A DNA stretch of 64,000 bases from Rhodospirillaceae bacterium (GTDB taxonomy: Bacteria; Pseudomonadota; Alphaproteobacteria; DSM-16000; Inquilinaceae), in the NCBI GenBank assembly GCA_020638575.1, contig JACKIH010000003.1, positions 3,211,001 to 3,275,000 of the forward strand, given 5' to 3'. Below are positions 29,670 through 38,344 of the stretch, piece by piece; the stretch's first letter is position 1; every line of letters starts with the position of its first letter. The position numbers were made by a program, and so were the translations under genes. The notes below the pieces were generated by a model. The model worked only from the letters and a program-made list of their open reading frames with translations. It made no database searches and was not told the DNA's origin.

Positions 29670-30905
29670 TTAAGAGATCCGCGCCAGGTGCAGCTTGCCG
29701 AAGCGGATCAGCACGCGGGCCAGCTCCGTCACCTGGGCACTGAGGCGGATCGGATCCTGGTTGGGCCGGGCTACCGCCAACGCCTGGGCGATGGCACCGA
29801 GGCTGCGCTGCCCGTCGATCAGGGCGAAGATGGCGCCGGAGAGATCAGGCAGCGGCGCCTTGGCCTTGTGGCCGCCGAGATCGAGCGTGATCGCCTGGCC
29901 GGGCTTGAAGCCGGCGGCCAGCGCCTTGCCGTCGATCTCCCGCAGCACCGGTACCTGGTCGGGCGCCGGCCTGGCCACCGTGTCGCCGCGGGCCTTGGGG
30001 ACGGCGTAGACCACATGGGTCTTGTGGGAGCCCAGCAGCTCTTCGGCCAGGCTGGCGGCGGCCAGCGGATCGAGCCGCTGTGCCCGCGCCTTCAGCTTGG
30101 CGTCGGTGATGAGCACGGCGGGGTCGTAGCGCACCGGCGGCACCCAGCCGGCGATGGCGAGCCCGGCACCGTCGACCAACTCCGCCAGATCCGCCACGGT
30201 ATAGGCGCGGTCGCGGGCATGCAGCAGCAGGTCGTAGAGGCCGGCATCGCTCTGCTGGTGGTCGCCGAGGAAGGGGTTGCGGCGGAACCAGTTGCCGGCG
30301 GGCAGGCTGCCCACCAGCGCGCGCGCCAGGCGCACTCGCTCGGCGTCCGGCAGCTCCGGTCCGGCGAGCCGGCGCAGGGCCGATTGCAGCGGGTAGACGC
30401 CGGTGCGGCCCTCGGGCGCATAGACCATCAGGCCGAGACCGCCGTCGGGCGCCAACTGGGCGGCGAGCGCGCGAAGTCCGGCCGGCGGATCGTCCAGGTG
30501 GTGCAGCACGCCGCAGCAGTCGATGTAGTCGTAGGGGCCGGGAGCGAGGGTGGCCAGGTCGGTCAGCGAGCCGGTTGAGAAGCGTACGCCCGTCAGCCTG
30601 CGCCGGGCGATCCGTGCTTCGGCCACCGCGCGCGCGGCCGCCGACAGGTCCAGATAGGTGATCTCCGCCGCCAGCCCGGCATCCGCACAGTGCTGCGCCA
30701 GCATCACCAGCCCGTCGCCGGTGCCGCCGCCGGCCACCAGCGCGCGGAAGGGCCGCGCCTTCGGCCAGACGCCAGCGAACAGGTGGTGGATCAGCTCCGC
30801 CAAGTGGCTGGGCGAGCCTTCCAGCAGGCGCTTGTCTTCGTCCCGCGGATCGCGGGCCGGATAGGGGTAGGCATCGTAGTGCCGGGTGAGGTCCGGGTCG
30901 GTCAT
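29670..30905 (-). CDS. Class I SAM-dependent methyltransferase with C-terminal winged domain
   Basis: Protein of about 411 aa. The N-terminal third contains the SAM motif RALVAGGGTGDGLVMLAQH and the CCGVLHHLDDPPAGLRAL segment, as in class I methyltransferases that start with YDAYPYPARDP. A helical middle region is followed by a C-terminal winged-helix/PqqD-like piece (GAIFALIDGQRSLGAIAQAL). Members are common in alphaproteobacteria and cyanobacteria, with an unknown acceptor. ATG 30905 was taken as start; GTG 30938 is an alternative. It converges on the GNAT gene. Confidence 0.82.
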   Translation of the reverse strand: MTDPDLTRHYDAYPYPARDPRDEDKRLLEGSPSHLAELIHHLFAGVWPKARPFRALVAGGGTGDGLVMLAQHCADAGLAAEITYLDLSAAARAVAEARIARRRLTGVRFSTGSLTDLATLAPGPYDYIDCCGVLHHLDDPPAGLRALAAQLAPDGGLGLMVYAPEGRTGVYPLQSALRRLAGPELPDAERVRLARALVGSLPAGNWFRRNPFLGDHQQSDAGLYDLLLHARDRAYTVADLAELVDGAGLAIAGWVPPVRYDPAVLITDAKLKARAQRLDPLAAASLAEELLGSHKTHVVYAVPKARGDTVARPAPDQVPVLREIDGKALAAGFKPGQAITLDLGGHKAKAPLPDLSGAIFALIDGQRSLGAIAQALAVARPNQDPIRLSAQVTELARVLIRFGKLHLARIS

Positions 30906-30982
30906 CGCTTGCCGGTCGTGCGGGTGAGGAAGCGGCACGGCCCCGGTTGACGCTGCCGGGGGCGTGGCCTATGCCGCGGCCC

Positions 30983-31534
30983 ATGAAAGGGTATTTCGGC
31001 ATCGGGGTCGAGGGCATCTCCAAGCCCATGAACGTCGGCGCGGTGCTGCGCACGGCCCACGCGTTCGGCGCCAGTTTCGCCTTCACCGTGGCGCCGGCCA
31101 CCGACGAGGTGGATTTCGGCTGGTCCAACACCTCGTCGACCGAGCAGTCGGTGCCCTTCTACACCTTCCCCGACGTGGCTTCGCTGACGCTGCCGGAAGG
31201 CTGCCAGTTGATCGGCATCGAGCTGATGGACCGCTCCATCGATCTGCCGAGCTTCCGCCATCCGCGCCGTGCCGCCTACATCCTGGGCTCCGAACGCCAC
31301 GGCCTGTCGCGCGAGATGCAGGCGCGCTGCCATCACATCGTGAAGATCCCCACGCGGTTCTCCATCAACCTGTCGCTGGCCGGAGCCCTGGTGATGTACG
31401 ACCGGGTGATCACGCTGGGCCGCTTCGCGCCGCGCCCGGTGCGTTCCGGCGGGCCGACGGAACCGCCGCCGGTGCACATCCAGGGCGGCCTCCTGCAGCG
31501 CAACCGCCGCGGGCCCGACGACGGCGACGCCTGA
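30983..31534 (+). CDS. TrmH/SpoU family RNA 2'-O-methyltransferase
   Basis: SPOUT-class RNA methylase of about 183 aa. All three family motifs are present: NVGAVLRTAHAFGA, YILGSERHGLSREM and SINLSLAGALVMYDRV, the last two forming the trefoil-knot SAM site. A basic C-terminal tail follows. The start may be ATG 30971 or 30983; relatives begin with the GYFGIG segment. The RNA target is not predictable. It stands divergent from the methyltransferase gene. Confidence 0.88.
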   Translation: MKGYFGIGVEGISKPMNVGAVLRTAHAFGASFAFTVAPATDEVDFGWSNTSSTEQSVPFYTFPDVASLTLPEGCQLIGIELMDRSIDLPSFRHPRRAAYILGSERHGLSREMQARCHHIVKIPTRFSINLSLAGALVMYDRVITLGRFAPRPVRSGGPTEPPPVHIQGGLLQRNRRGPDDGDA

Positions 31535-31626
31535 CGGTCCGGCCGGCGCGCTTGGCCGCGACCGGGACCGGCGGCAAGATCGGCGGGACAACACCAAGAA
31601 AAGACCATTGAGGGGAGTGCCCGACC

Positions 31627-33609
31627 ATGTCCGACCTTCCCGAACACCCGCTGCTGTCCGACCGTCCGGCGGCCCGCTCCGGCAAGGTGGTGAGTGCCGC
31701 GGAGGCGGTGGCGCTGATCGGGTCGGGCGACACGGTGGCCACCAGCGGCTTCATCGGCTCGGGCTTCGCCGAGGGCCTCGCCAAAGCGCTGGAGCACCGC
31801 TTCCTGGACACCGGCGAACCGCGCGACCTGACGCTGGTCTATGCCGCCGGCCAGGGCGACGGCAAGGACAAGGGCCTGAACCACCTGGGCCACGAGGGCC
31901 TGCTGAAGCGCGTGGTGGGCGGCCATTGGGGGCTGGTGCCCAAGGTGCAGGCGCTGGCGCTGGCCGACAAGATCGAGGCCTACAACCTGCCCCAGGGCTG
32001 CATGTGCCAGCTCTTCCGCGACATCGCCGCGAAGAAGCCGGGCATGCTCACGCGCGTCGGGCTGGGCACCTTCGTCGATCCCCGCTTCGGCGGCGGCAAG
32101 ATCAACGCCGTCACCACCGAAAACCTGGTGGAGCTGATGGAGATCGGCGGCCGCGAATACCTGTTCTACAAGGCGTTCCCCATCGACGTGGCGCTGCTGC
32201 GCGGCACCACGGCGGATGCCGCCGGCAACGTGACCATGGAGCACGAAGCCCTGTTCTTGGAGGTGCAGGCGGTGGCAACGGCCGTGCACAATTCCGGCGG
32301 GCTGGTGATCGTGCAGGTGGCGCGGCTGGCGGAAAACGGCTCGCTGCATCCGCGGCAGGTCAAGATCCCCGGCGTCATGGTGGACTGCGTCGTGGTGGGC
32401 GAGCCGGAAGACCACTGGCAGACCTTCGCCCAGCCCCACGATCCGGGGTTCACGGGCGAGGTGCGGGTGCCGGTGTCCGGCTTCAAGGCGATGGCGCTCA
32501 ACGAGCGCAAGGTGATCGCCCGGCGCGCCGCCTTCGAGCTGCGGCCCAACGCCGTCGTCAACCTCGGCATCGGCATGCCCGAAGCGGTGGCCAACGTGGC
32601 GTCGGAAGAGAAGATGGCCGACCTGCTGACGCTGACCACCGAACCCGGCGTGATCGGCGGCATTCCGGCCGGCGGGCTGAACTTCGGGGCCGGCACCAAC
32701 ACCCAGGTGCTGGTGGACCAGCCCGCGCAGTTCGACTTCTACGACGGCGGCGGGCTCGACATCGCCTGCCTTGGGCTGGCCCAGGCCGACCGCCAGGGCA
32801 ACGTCAACGTCAGCCGCTTCGGCGCCAAGCTGGCCGGCGCCGGGGGCTTCATCAACATCTCCCAGAACGCCAAGAAGGTGGTGTTCTGCGGCACCTTCAT
32901 GGCCGGCCGGCTGACCTATGAGGTGAGTGCCGCGGGCGTGGTGCAGCACGGCGCAGGCTCGCCCAAGTTTGTCGAGGAGGTGGAGCAGCGCACCTTCAGC
33001 GGCCCGGTGGCCGCCGCCGACGGTCGGCCGGTGCTCTACGTCACCGAGCGCTGCGTCTTCCGCCTGACGCCGGACGGCCTGGAGCTGACCGAGGTGGCGC
33101 CGGGCACCGACATCGAGCGCGACATCCTCGCCCACATGGCCTTCCGCCCGATCATCGGCGAGCCCAGGCCGATGGACCCGAGGATCTTCCAGCCCCACCC
33201 CATGGAGCTACGCGACGAACTGCTGAGCCTGCCCATCGACCAGCGGCTGACCTACGACGCCGCGCGCCGCACCCTGTTCATCAATTTCGAGGGGCTGACC
33301 ATCAAGTCGCCCGAGCAGATCGCCGACATCGAAGCCAAGATCGCCGCCCGGCTGGGGCCGCTGGGCCACCGGGTCTACGCCGTGGTCAACTACGAGAACT
33401 TCCTGATCCTGCCGGACGTGCTGGACGCCTATATCGACATGGTGCAGCGCCTGGTCGACACCTACTACCGCGGCGTTACCCGCTACACCACCAGCACCTT
33501 CCTGCGCATGCGCCTGGGCGATGCGCTGGCCTCGCGCAACGCCGCCCCGCACATCTACTGGAACCGCGACGAGGCGTTGGAGCGGCTGGGCGAGGCTGGC
33601 GCGCCGTAG
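31627..33609 (+). CDS. Acyl-CoA:carboxylate CoA-transferase (YdiF/propionate CoA-transferase family)
   Basis: Family I CoA-transferase of 660 aa with both subunits fused in one chain. The first half contains GSGDTVATSGFIGSG; the second half has VNLGIGMPEAV and the catalytic region TTEPGVIGGIPAGGLNFG, where the glutamate that forms the acyl-glutamyl-CoA intermediate is expected. About 130 residues are added at the C-terminus (from VNYENFLILPDVLDAY onward), as in YdiF-like proteins. It probably activates short-chain acids such as acetate, acetoacetate or propionate. ATG 31627 follows GAGGGGAG. It is not in an evident operon. Confidence 0.9.
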   Translation: MSDLPEHPLLSDRPAARSGKVVSAAEAVALIGSGDTVATSGFIGSGFAEGLAKALEHRFLDTGEPRDLTLVYAAGQGDGKDKGLNHLGHEGLLKRVVGGHWGLVPKVQALALADKIEAYNLPQGCMCQLFRDIAAKKPGMLTRVGLGTFVDPRFGGGKINAVTTENLVELMEIGGREYLFYKAFPIDVALLRGTTADAAGNVTMEHEALFLEVQAVATAVHNSGGLVIVQVARLAENGSLHPRQVKIPGVMVDCVVVGEPEDHWQTFAQPHDPGFTGEVRVPVSGFKAMALNERKVIARRAAFELRPNAVVNLGIGMPEAVANVASEEKMADLLTLTTEPGVIGGIPAGGLNFGAGTNTQVLVDQPAQFDFYDGGGLDIACLGLAQADRQGNVNVSRFGAKLAGAGGFINISQNAKKVVFCGTFMAGRLTYEVSAAGVVQHGAGSPKFVEEVEQRTFSGPVAAADGRPVLYVTERCVFRLTPDGLELTEVAPGTDIERDILAHMAFRPIIGEPRPMDPRIFQPHPMELRDELLSLPIDQRLTYDAARRTLFINFEGLTIKSPEQIADIEAKIAARLGPLGHRVYAVVNYENFLILPDVLDAYIDMVQRLVDTYYRGVTRYTTSTFLRMRLGDALASRNAAPHIYWNRDEALERLGEAGAP

Positions 33610-33624
33610 TCGCGCGCGTGCGCG

Positions 33625-34335
33625 TCAGCGCTGCCAGAGGGCGCTGAGCAGGCGGCCGAACGGCCCCGCCAGCCGCATCGGTCCATCCATGATCACCAGG
33701 CAGATGCAGTCGCTTTCCGTCCCCGCCACCGGGCGGTGTTCGGAACCTGGGCCGTTCTGGGCGATGTCGCCGCGCTGGTAGGTCCCCGTCTCGTCGGCAA
33801 ACGACCCGCACATCACCAGCACCAGTTCGTTGCCCCGGTGGCCATGCCGGGGGCCGACGGCGCCAGCCCGCACGCGCAGCAGCAGGGCGGAAAAGCAGCG
33901 CCCGGAAACCGGCAGGTCGATCATGTCGGTGCCGCGCGCCAGCGATGTCCACGGCCAGTCTTCCACGGTCGCCGCAGCGCCGGCCGGGAACTCCTCCACG
34001 TAGGGCTTGAGCGGCCCCGGCAGCCAGTCGCGGCCGCCGGAACGCGCATCGCGACAGCGCCCGGCGCTCTCGCCGGGTGTCTCTTCGGCTTCGATGCGGG
34101 CCAACACGCTGTCGAGCGTGATGCACTCCAACGGAGCCGGCGCCAGGCTGTCCAGCAGCGCACCGCCCACCGCCTCGATCTCCGCCAGGCGCTTGCGACA
34201 GTCCGGACAGTAATCGAGATGCGAGGCGACCAGCAGGGCCAGCGCCTCATCGGCTGCACCGCTGGCATAGTCGATCAGCCTGTCGTCGCTCAGGTGCGAA
34301 CGGGGCAGGGACGTCGCGGCGTGCTCAGATGCCAT
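33625..34335 (-). CDS. chrR: ChrR-type anti-sigma factor with C-terminal cupin
   Basis: Zinc-dependent anti-sigma factor of 236 aa. The N-terminal domain shows the ZAS pattern SHLDYCPDCRK (HxxxCxxC plus an upstream His), which binds sigma and zinc. The C-terminal cupin (RHGHRGNELVLVMCGSFADE with a later His in GSEHRPV) is the part needed for the response to singlet oxygen in ChrR. It starts 4 nt after the sigma-factor stop, so the two are co-translated. The arrangement and motifs match the RpoE-ChrR pair of Rhodobacter. Confidence 0.9.
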   Translation of the reverse strand: MASEHAATSLPRSHLSDDRLIDYASGAADEALALLVASHLDYCPDCRKRLAEIEAVGGALLDSLAPAPLECITLDSVLARIEAEETPGESAGRCRDARSGGRDWLPGPLKPYVEEFPAGAAATVEDWPWTSLARGTDMIDLPVSGRCFSALLLRVRAGAVGPRHGHRGNELVLVMCGSFADETGTYQRGDIAQNGPGSEHRPVAGTESDCICLVIMDGPMRLAGPFGRLLSALWQR

Positions 34336-34339
34336 GAAC

Positions 34340-34984
34340 CTAAGCGTCCTGTAGCTGCGTGCGCAGCCTGGCCATGGCCAGGCGGATTCGGGATTTGACG
34401 GTGCCGAGCGGCAGCCCGGTTTCGGCGGCGATGGCGCTGTGCGCCTTGTCTTCGAAAAAGGCACGGTGCAGCAGGCTGCGCTGCTCCTCCGGCAGTGTCT
34501 GCAAAGCGTTGCGCAGGCGCTCGGCATCCTGCCGGAGTTCCAGGGACAGGTCGGCGCTACGCTCGGGCTGGTCCTGCAAGGTCGGGTCGTCGGGGTCGAG
34601 CGCCGGGCGTTTTTCCCGGCGAATCAGGTCGACGCGCTTGTTGCGGGCGACGGTGAACACCCAGGTGGTGGCGCTGGCGCGGGTGGGATCGAAGGTCTCC
34701 GCGCGCCGCCACAGCGTGACCATCACCTCCTGCACCACCTCTTCGGCCGTGGCTTCGTCGCTGCCGCGGTGCATCAGGTAGGCCTTGATGCGCGGACCGT
34801 AGTGATCGAACAGCGCGGCCAATGCGGCGCGATCCCGCCGTTCGGCAATCGCGCCGATCCATTCGTTCAGCACGGCCTCATTGGGGGCCGTCCCAGGTGT
34901 CTCACGCTGCATTGCGCCATTGAACGGCATGGCAGGCGGGACGACAAGCCACTGACCGACGGACAGTCCGGGGTCCAGGCGCAT
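34340..34984 (-). CDS. rpoE: RpoE-type ECF sigma factor (ECF11, ChrR partner)
   Basis: Extracytoplasmic-function sigma factor of 214 aa. Region 2 contains EEVVQEVMVTLWRRAETFDPTRASATTWVFTVARN and region 4 contains LPEEQRSLLHRAFFEDKAHSAIAAETGLPLGTVKSRIRLA. It likely drives the singlet-oxygen/photooxidative response and is held inactive by the ChrR partner encoded next. The ATG at 34984 has AGGAGG 4 nt upstream and lies about 14 nt after the predicted transcription start; ATG 34930 and 34912 would give family-average lengths without a ribosome site. A matching autoregulatory promoter is visible upstream. Confidence 0.93.
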   Translation of the reverse strand: MRLDPGLSVGQWLVVPPAMPFNGAMQRETPGTAPNEAVLNEWIGAIAERRDRAALAALFDHYGPRIKAYLMHRGSDEATAEEVVQEVMVTLWRRAETFDPTRASATTWVFTVARNKRVDLIRREKRPALDPDDPTLQDQPERSADLSLELRQDAERLRNALQTLPEEQRSLLHRAFFEDKAHSAIAAETGLPLGTVKSRIRLAMARLRTQLQDA

Positions 34985-35004
34985 GCGACCTCCTCAGATT
35001 GATC

Positions 35005-35034
35005 GCGTTACGGAGGGACCGTGCGGCTGGATCA
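35005..35034 (-). promoter_or_regulatory. RpoE-dependent promoter of rpoE-chrR
   Basis: On the minus strand, TGATCC (35034-35029), an 18-nt spacer and TAACGC (35010-35005) match the RpoE/ECF11 promoter layout (TGATCC-N18-TAA). The position gives a short leader to the rpoE ATG with an AGGAGG site inside it. This indicates autoregulation. Confidence 0.75.
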
Positions 35035-35245
35035 GTGCACCTGTGCGAATCCGGCTGCGGCGGACTGGCCCGACCGGGGGGAGGCCGCGGTGCCGCTCAC
35101 CAAAATCTCGCCAGAAACGGCGGATAGCTGCGAACGGAGTGCGCGCTGCCGGCGCAATGCGCGCGGCATTGTGGCACCCTGCCAACCTGTGCTGAATTGA
35201 CGCCCTCGCGCCGCGGTGTCGTTCCCAATGCTGGAGAGTTCGAGG

Positions 35246-35761
35246 ATGTCGATCAATCCCTGCCGCCTAGTCGCCCTGGTCGCCCTGCTGATCGGCCTGG
35301 CCCTGCCCGCAGCGGCCCAGGAGGTGCAGTACCTGGAGACGAACCGCGACTGGCATGCCTTCCAGTTCACCGAGAACGGCAACACGGTGTGCTACATGGC
35401 CAGCCGCCCGACCCGCGAGGAGGGCAACTACACGCGGCGGGGCGAGGTGTTCGTGCTGGTCACCCACCGGCCGGCGGAAAGCAGCCGCAACGTTATCAGC
35501 TTCATCTCCGGCTACACCTTCCAGGCGGACAGCGAAGTCACCGTGACCATCGGCAACGACAGCTTCTCGCTGTTCACCGACGGGGAGACCGCCTGGGCGC
35601 GCGACACGGCCACCGACAGCCAGATCGTTGGCGCCATGCAGGCGGGCGCCAATATGGTGGTGCGCGGCACGTCCTCGCGCGGCACCGTGACGACGGACAC
35701 CTACAGCCTGTTCGGCTTCACTGCGACCTTGGATGCCATCGACACCGCCTGCGGGTTCTAG
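35246..35761 (+). CDS. Secreted IalB-like protein
   Basis: Periplasmic or surface protein of 171 aa. The signal peptide ends near residue 24 (AAAQE). The sequence after it (NRDWHAFQFTENGNTVCYMASRPTREEGNYTRRGEVFVLVTHRP) matches the pattern of invasion-associated locus B-like proteins of alphaproteobacteria: an early Cys in VCYMAS and a late Cys in DTACGF that could form the conserved disulfide. ATG 35246 was chosen for the signal peptide; 35216 is also in frame. Function is unclear beyond envelope association. Confidence 0.75.
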   Translation: MSINPCRLVALVALLIGLALPAAAQEVQYLETNRDWHAFQFTENGNTVCYMASRPTREEGNYTRRGEVFVLVTHRPAESSRNVISFISGYTFQADSEVTVTIGNDSFSLFTDGETAWARDTATDSQIVGAMQAGANMVVRGTSSRGTVTTDTYSLFGFTATLDAIDTACGF

Positions 35762-35783
35762 GGCATGATGACGTAAGGCGGCA

Positions 35784-35863
35784 CCAGCCCACAGCCCCAT
35801 CCGGCCGCCCAAGCCATTGTCAAAGATTGGGTAGCCGGGCGGAGGTGTGGGTCGGGAGCGAAT
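35784..35863. repeat. Intergenic palindromic repeat, copy C
   Basis: The left arm from CCAGCCCACA (35784) to CCGCCCAA and the right arm TTGGGTAGCCGGGCGG onward to GTGTGGGTCGGG are near reverse complements. The loop AGCCATTGTCAAAGA is almost identical to that of copy A at 99-175. It lies between the IalB-like gene and rlmN. Confidence 0.75.
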
Positions 35864-35939
35864 TCACGGCGGCGCGCGGCCACATCGGGAACAAGACGGC
35901 CGGGCCGGCATCGGCACCGCCGGTGCGGAGAACGGAAAC

Positions 35940-37094
35940 ATGGGGGCGAACGCCCACGCGGCGGTATTCGATCTGAACGAGCGGCCGGACGGGCCCACCG
36001 ACTTGGTGGGCCTGAGCCGTGCCGAGCTGACGGCGGCGATGGCGGAACTGGGCGAACCGGCGTTCCGTGCCCGCCAGCTCTGGAGCTGGATGTACCGCCG
36101 CGGCGCCACCGATTTCGCGGAAATGACGGACCTGGCAAAGCCGCTGCGCGGCCGCCTGGCGGAGCGTTTTTCGATCGGCCGGCCGGAGGTGGCGCGCGCC
36201 CAGGTGTCGGCCGACGGCACCCGCAAATGGCTGTTCAAACTGGCCGACGGCCACCTCATCGAAACCGTCCACATCCCCGAGGACGACCGCGGCACGCTCT
36301 GCATCTCCAGCCAGGTTGGCTGCACGCTCACCTGCCGCTTCTGCCACACCGGCACCCAGCGCCTGGTGCGCAATCTGCAGCCCCGCGAGATCGTCGCCCA
36401 GGTGCTCTATGCCCGCGATGCGCTGGGCGACTGGGGATTGGAGGGGGAGGACCGGCGGCTCACCAACATCGTGCTCATGGGCATGGGCGAGCCGCTCTAC
36501 AACTACGAAAACGTGGCGTGCGCGCTGAAGCTGATCACGGACGGCGACGGCATGGCCGTATCGCGCCGGCGCATCACCTTGTCGACCGCCGGCGTGGTGC
36601 CGATGATGGAGCGCTGCGGCGCGGAGCTGGGCGTCAAGCTGGCGGTCAGCCTGCACGCCGTCACCGACGAGCTGCGCGACCGCATCGTGCCGCTCAACCG
36701 CAAGTACCCGATCGCCGAGCTGATGGCGGCCTGCCGCAGCTATCCCGGCGCCAGCAACGCCCGGCGCATCACCTTCGAATACGTGATGCTGAAGGGGGTG
36801 AACGACAGCCCGGCCGACGCCCGCGGGCTGGTGCGCCTGCTCCAGGGGATCCCCGCCAAGGTCAACCTGATCCCCTTCAACCCGTGGCCCGGCTCCGCCT
36901 TCGAGACCTCCACCGACGAGGCCATCGAGGCCTTTGCCCGCATCCTCATGAACGCCGGCTACGCCAGCCCGGTGCGCACCCCGCGCGGCCAGGACATTCT
37001 GGCGGCCTGCGGCCAGCTCAAATCCGCCAGCGAACGGGCGCGCCGCCTGCGGCACGACGCCGCCGCCGACGCGCCGGCCAGTGCTACTCCCTAG
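35940..37094 (+). CDS. rlmN: 23S rRNA (adenine-2503-C2)-methyltransferase RlmN
   Basis: Radical-SAM methyltransferase of 384 aa that methylates A2503 of 23S rRNA and A37 of some tRNAs. The [4Fe-4S]-binding CxxxCxxC is CTLTCRFC in the segment CISSQVGCTLTCRFCHTGT. MGMGEPLYNYENV and the C-terminal TPRGQDILAACGQL with the catalytic cysteine are typical. ATG 35940 is used; the frame is open upstream to 35847, through repeat copy C. The length is normal. Confidence 0.95.
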   Translation: MGANAHAAVFDLNERPDGPTDLVGLSRAELTAAMAELGEPAFRARQLWSWMYRRGATDFAEMTDLAKPLRGRLAERFSIGRPEVARAQVSADGTRKWLFKLADGHLIETVHIPEDDRGTLCISSQVGCTLTCRFCHTGTQRLVRNLQPREIVAQVLYARDALGDWGLEGEDRRLTNIVLMGMGEPLYNYENVACALKLITDGDGMAVSRRRITLSTAGVVPMMERCGAELGVKLAVSLHAVTDELRDRIVPLNRKYPIAELMAACRSYPGASNARRITFEYVMLKGVNDSPADARGLVRLLQGIPAKVNLIPFNPWPGSAFETSTDEAIEAFARILMNAGYASPVRTPRGQDILAACGQLKSASERARRLRHDAAADAPASATP

Positions 37095-37142
37095 AACGCC
37101 GGGCCGCGCGCCAGCACCGCCCTATCGGCCCCGGAGGTCGCC

Positions 37143-37376
37143 ATGGCCGACGCCATCGCCAGCATTGCCAGCTACCTGCAGACGCCCTACGGCACGACGG
37201 TGCTGTTCGGCCTGCTGATCGTCTATCCCATGTTCCGCATCTTCCGGCGCGCCGGGCTGCCGGCCTGGCCCGCGGCCTTCGTGTTCGTGCCGCTGTTCGG
37301 GCTGGCCATCACCTTCGCCTTCCTGGCGCTGTGGAAGTGGCGCGCGGACCCGGCATCGCAGCAGGCGGGCGACTGA
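37143..37376 (+). CDS. Small two-segment membrane protein
   Basis: Protein of 77 aa with two hydrophobic segments (about 18-36 and 42-64). The pattern LLIVYPMFRIFRRAGLPAWPAAFVFVPLFG resembles small inner-membrane proteins in which a Trp-rich turn is followed by VPxxN/F. It follows rlmN by 48 bp with GGAGGTC upstream of the ATG, and its stop overlaps the next small gene (TGATG). Function unknown. Confidence 0.65.
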   Translation: MADAIASIASYLQTPYGTTVLFGLLIVYPMFRIFRRAGLPAWPAAFVFVPLFGLAITFAFLALWKWRADPASQQAGD

Positions 37377-37606
37377 TGGACGTGCTGTCCTTGCTGACGA
37401 GCTGGCTGCCCTCCTGGGCGGCCCATCTGGTGGTGGCGCTCGACCTGGTGGCGATGATGGCGTTCGCGGGGTTCGCTTCGGTGCGCATGGGCAAGTCGCC
37501 CCTATGGGTGCTGGGGCTGCTGGTGCCGTTCGTCAACGTCGCGGTGATCTGGTATCTCGCCTACAGCCACTGGCCGCGCACCGACGGCGAGGATGCCCCC
37601 CGGTAG
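37376..37606 (+). CDS. Small two-segment membrane protein, paralogous to its neighbour
   Basis: Protein of 76 aa with two hydrophobic segments (about 16-35 and 43-62). The second, SPLWVLGLLVPFVNVAVIWYLA, echoes the AWPAAFVFVPLFGLAITF segment of the preceding gene, so the two are probably related by duplication. The ATG at 37376 overlaps the upstream stop. Function unknown. Confidence 0.6.
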   Translation: MDVLSLLTSWLPSWAAHLVVALDLVAMMAFAGFASVRMGKSPLWVLGLLVPFVNVAVIWYLAYSHWPRTDGEDAPR

Positions 37607-37635
37607 GGCTGCCGTTGGCGTCACTCCCGATCACA

Positions 37636-37674
37636 GCAAACGAAAACGGGGACCTCCGGTTTCGGAGATCCCCG
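37636..37674 (-). terminator. Terminator of the mlaA-mlaC operon
   Basis: Two 12-nt arms (37647-37658 and 37663-37674) pair with a single mismatch around a GTTT loop. On the minus strand the stem is followed by TTTTCGTTTG. It sits in the convergent gap after mlaC and may act for both directions. Confidence 0.6.
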
Positions 37675-37717
37675 ATATCGTCTGTGCCCAAGGGTGGCCG
37701 CAGCCTGCGGCCCCGCT

Positions 37718-38344
37718 TCAGCCGGCGTTGACGTCGCGGTTGCGTAGCGCGTCCAGCAGCCCTTCGATGTTGCCGCCGCTGCGCTGGATGATCGAGCCGA
37801 ACTCGTTGCGGTAGGTGATGGTCATGTTGACCCGCTCGACGACCACGTCGATCACGGCATAGCCGTTGCCCGAGGCGCGGATGCGCCAGTCCACGTTCAC
37901 CGCCGGGCCGCCGTTGGGCCGGAAGATCTGGGTGGTGATCAGGTAGTCGGTGTCGCTGATCTGGCGCGTGCCCACCAGGTTGAAGTGCTCGCCGCGATAG
38001 CCGCGGAAGCGCCGTGCGTAGGTGTCCACCACCAGGGCCTGGAACAGCTCCAGGTACTCTTCGCGCTGCGCGTCCGTGGCGTCGTTCCAGTAGCGGCCGA
38101 GCACGAAGCGCCCGATGGTGCGGGTGTCGAAGGTGTCGACGAAGATCTGCTCAAGCTGCGCGCGCAGGTCTTCGGGGCTGAGATCGGGGGTCGCCAGCAC
38201 CGCGATGGTGCGGTCGCCGATGTCCGACAGGAACGCTTCCGCCCCTTCGGCGGTGCCCTGCGCCTGTGCGCCGGTCGCCCCGAATCCAACCAGAACCAGT
38301 AGGACGGTCAGGGTCCGCCGCCAGCGACCGAGCATCTCAGCCAT
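37718..38344 (-). CDS. mlaC: Phospholipid-binding periplasmic protein MlaC
   Basis: Periplasmic lipid shuttle of 208 aa (Ttg2/ABC transporter auxiliary fold). The signal peptide ends near residue 28 (GAQAQG). The mature protein has the family run DTFDTRTIGRFVLGRYWNDATDAQREEYLELFQALVVDTYARRF in pieces, then the lipid-pocket strands VNVDWRIRASGNGYAVIDVVVERVNM. It receives phospholipid from MlaA in the outer membrane and passes it to the MlaFEDB transporter, which is not in this window. It overlaps the mlaA 3' end by 8 bp. Confidence 0.92.
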   Translation of the reverse strand: MAEMLGRWRRTLTVLLVLVGFGATGAQAQGTAEGAEAFLSDIGDRTIAVLATPDLSPEDLRAQLEQIFVDTFDTRTIGRFVLGRYWNDATDAQREEYLELFQALVVDTYARRFRGYRGEHFNLVGTRQISDTDYLITTQIFRPNGGPAVNVDWRIRASGNGYAVIDVVVERVNMTITYRNEFGSIIQRSGGNIEGLLDALRNRDVNAG

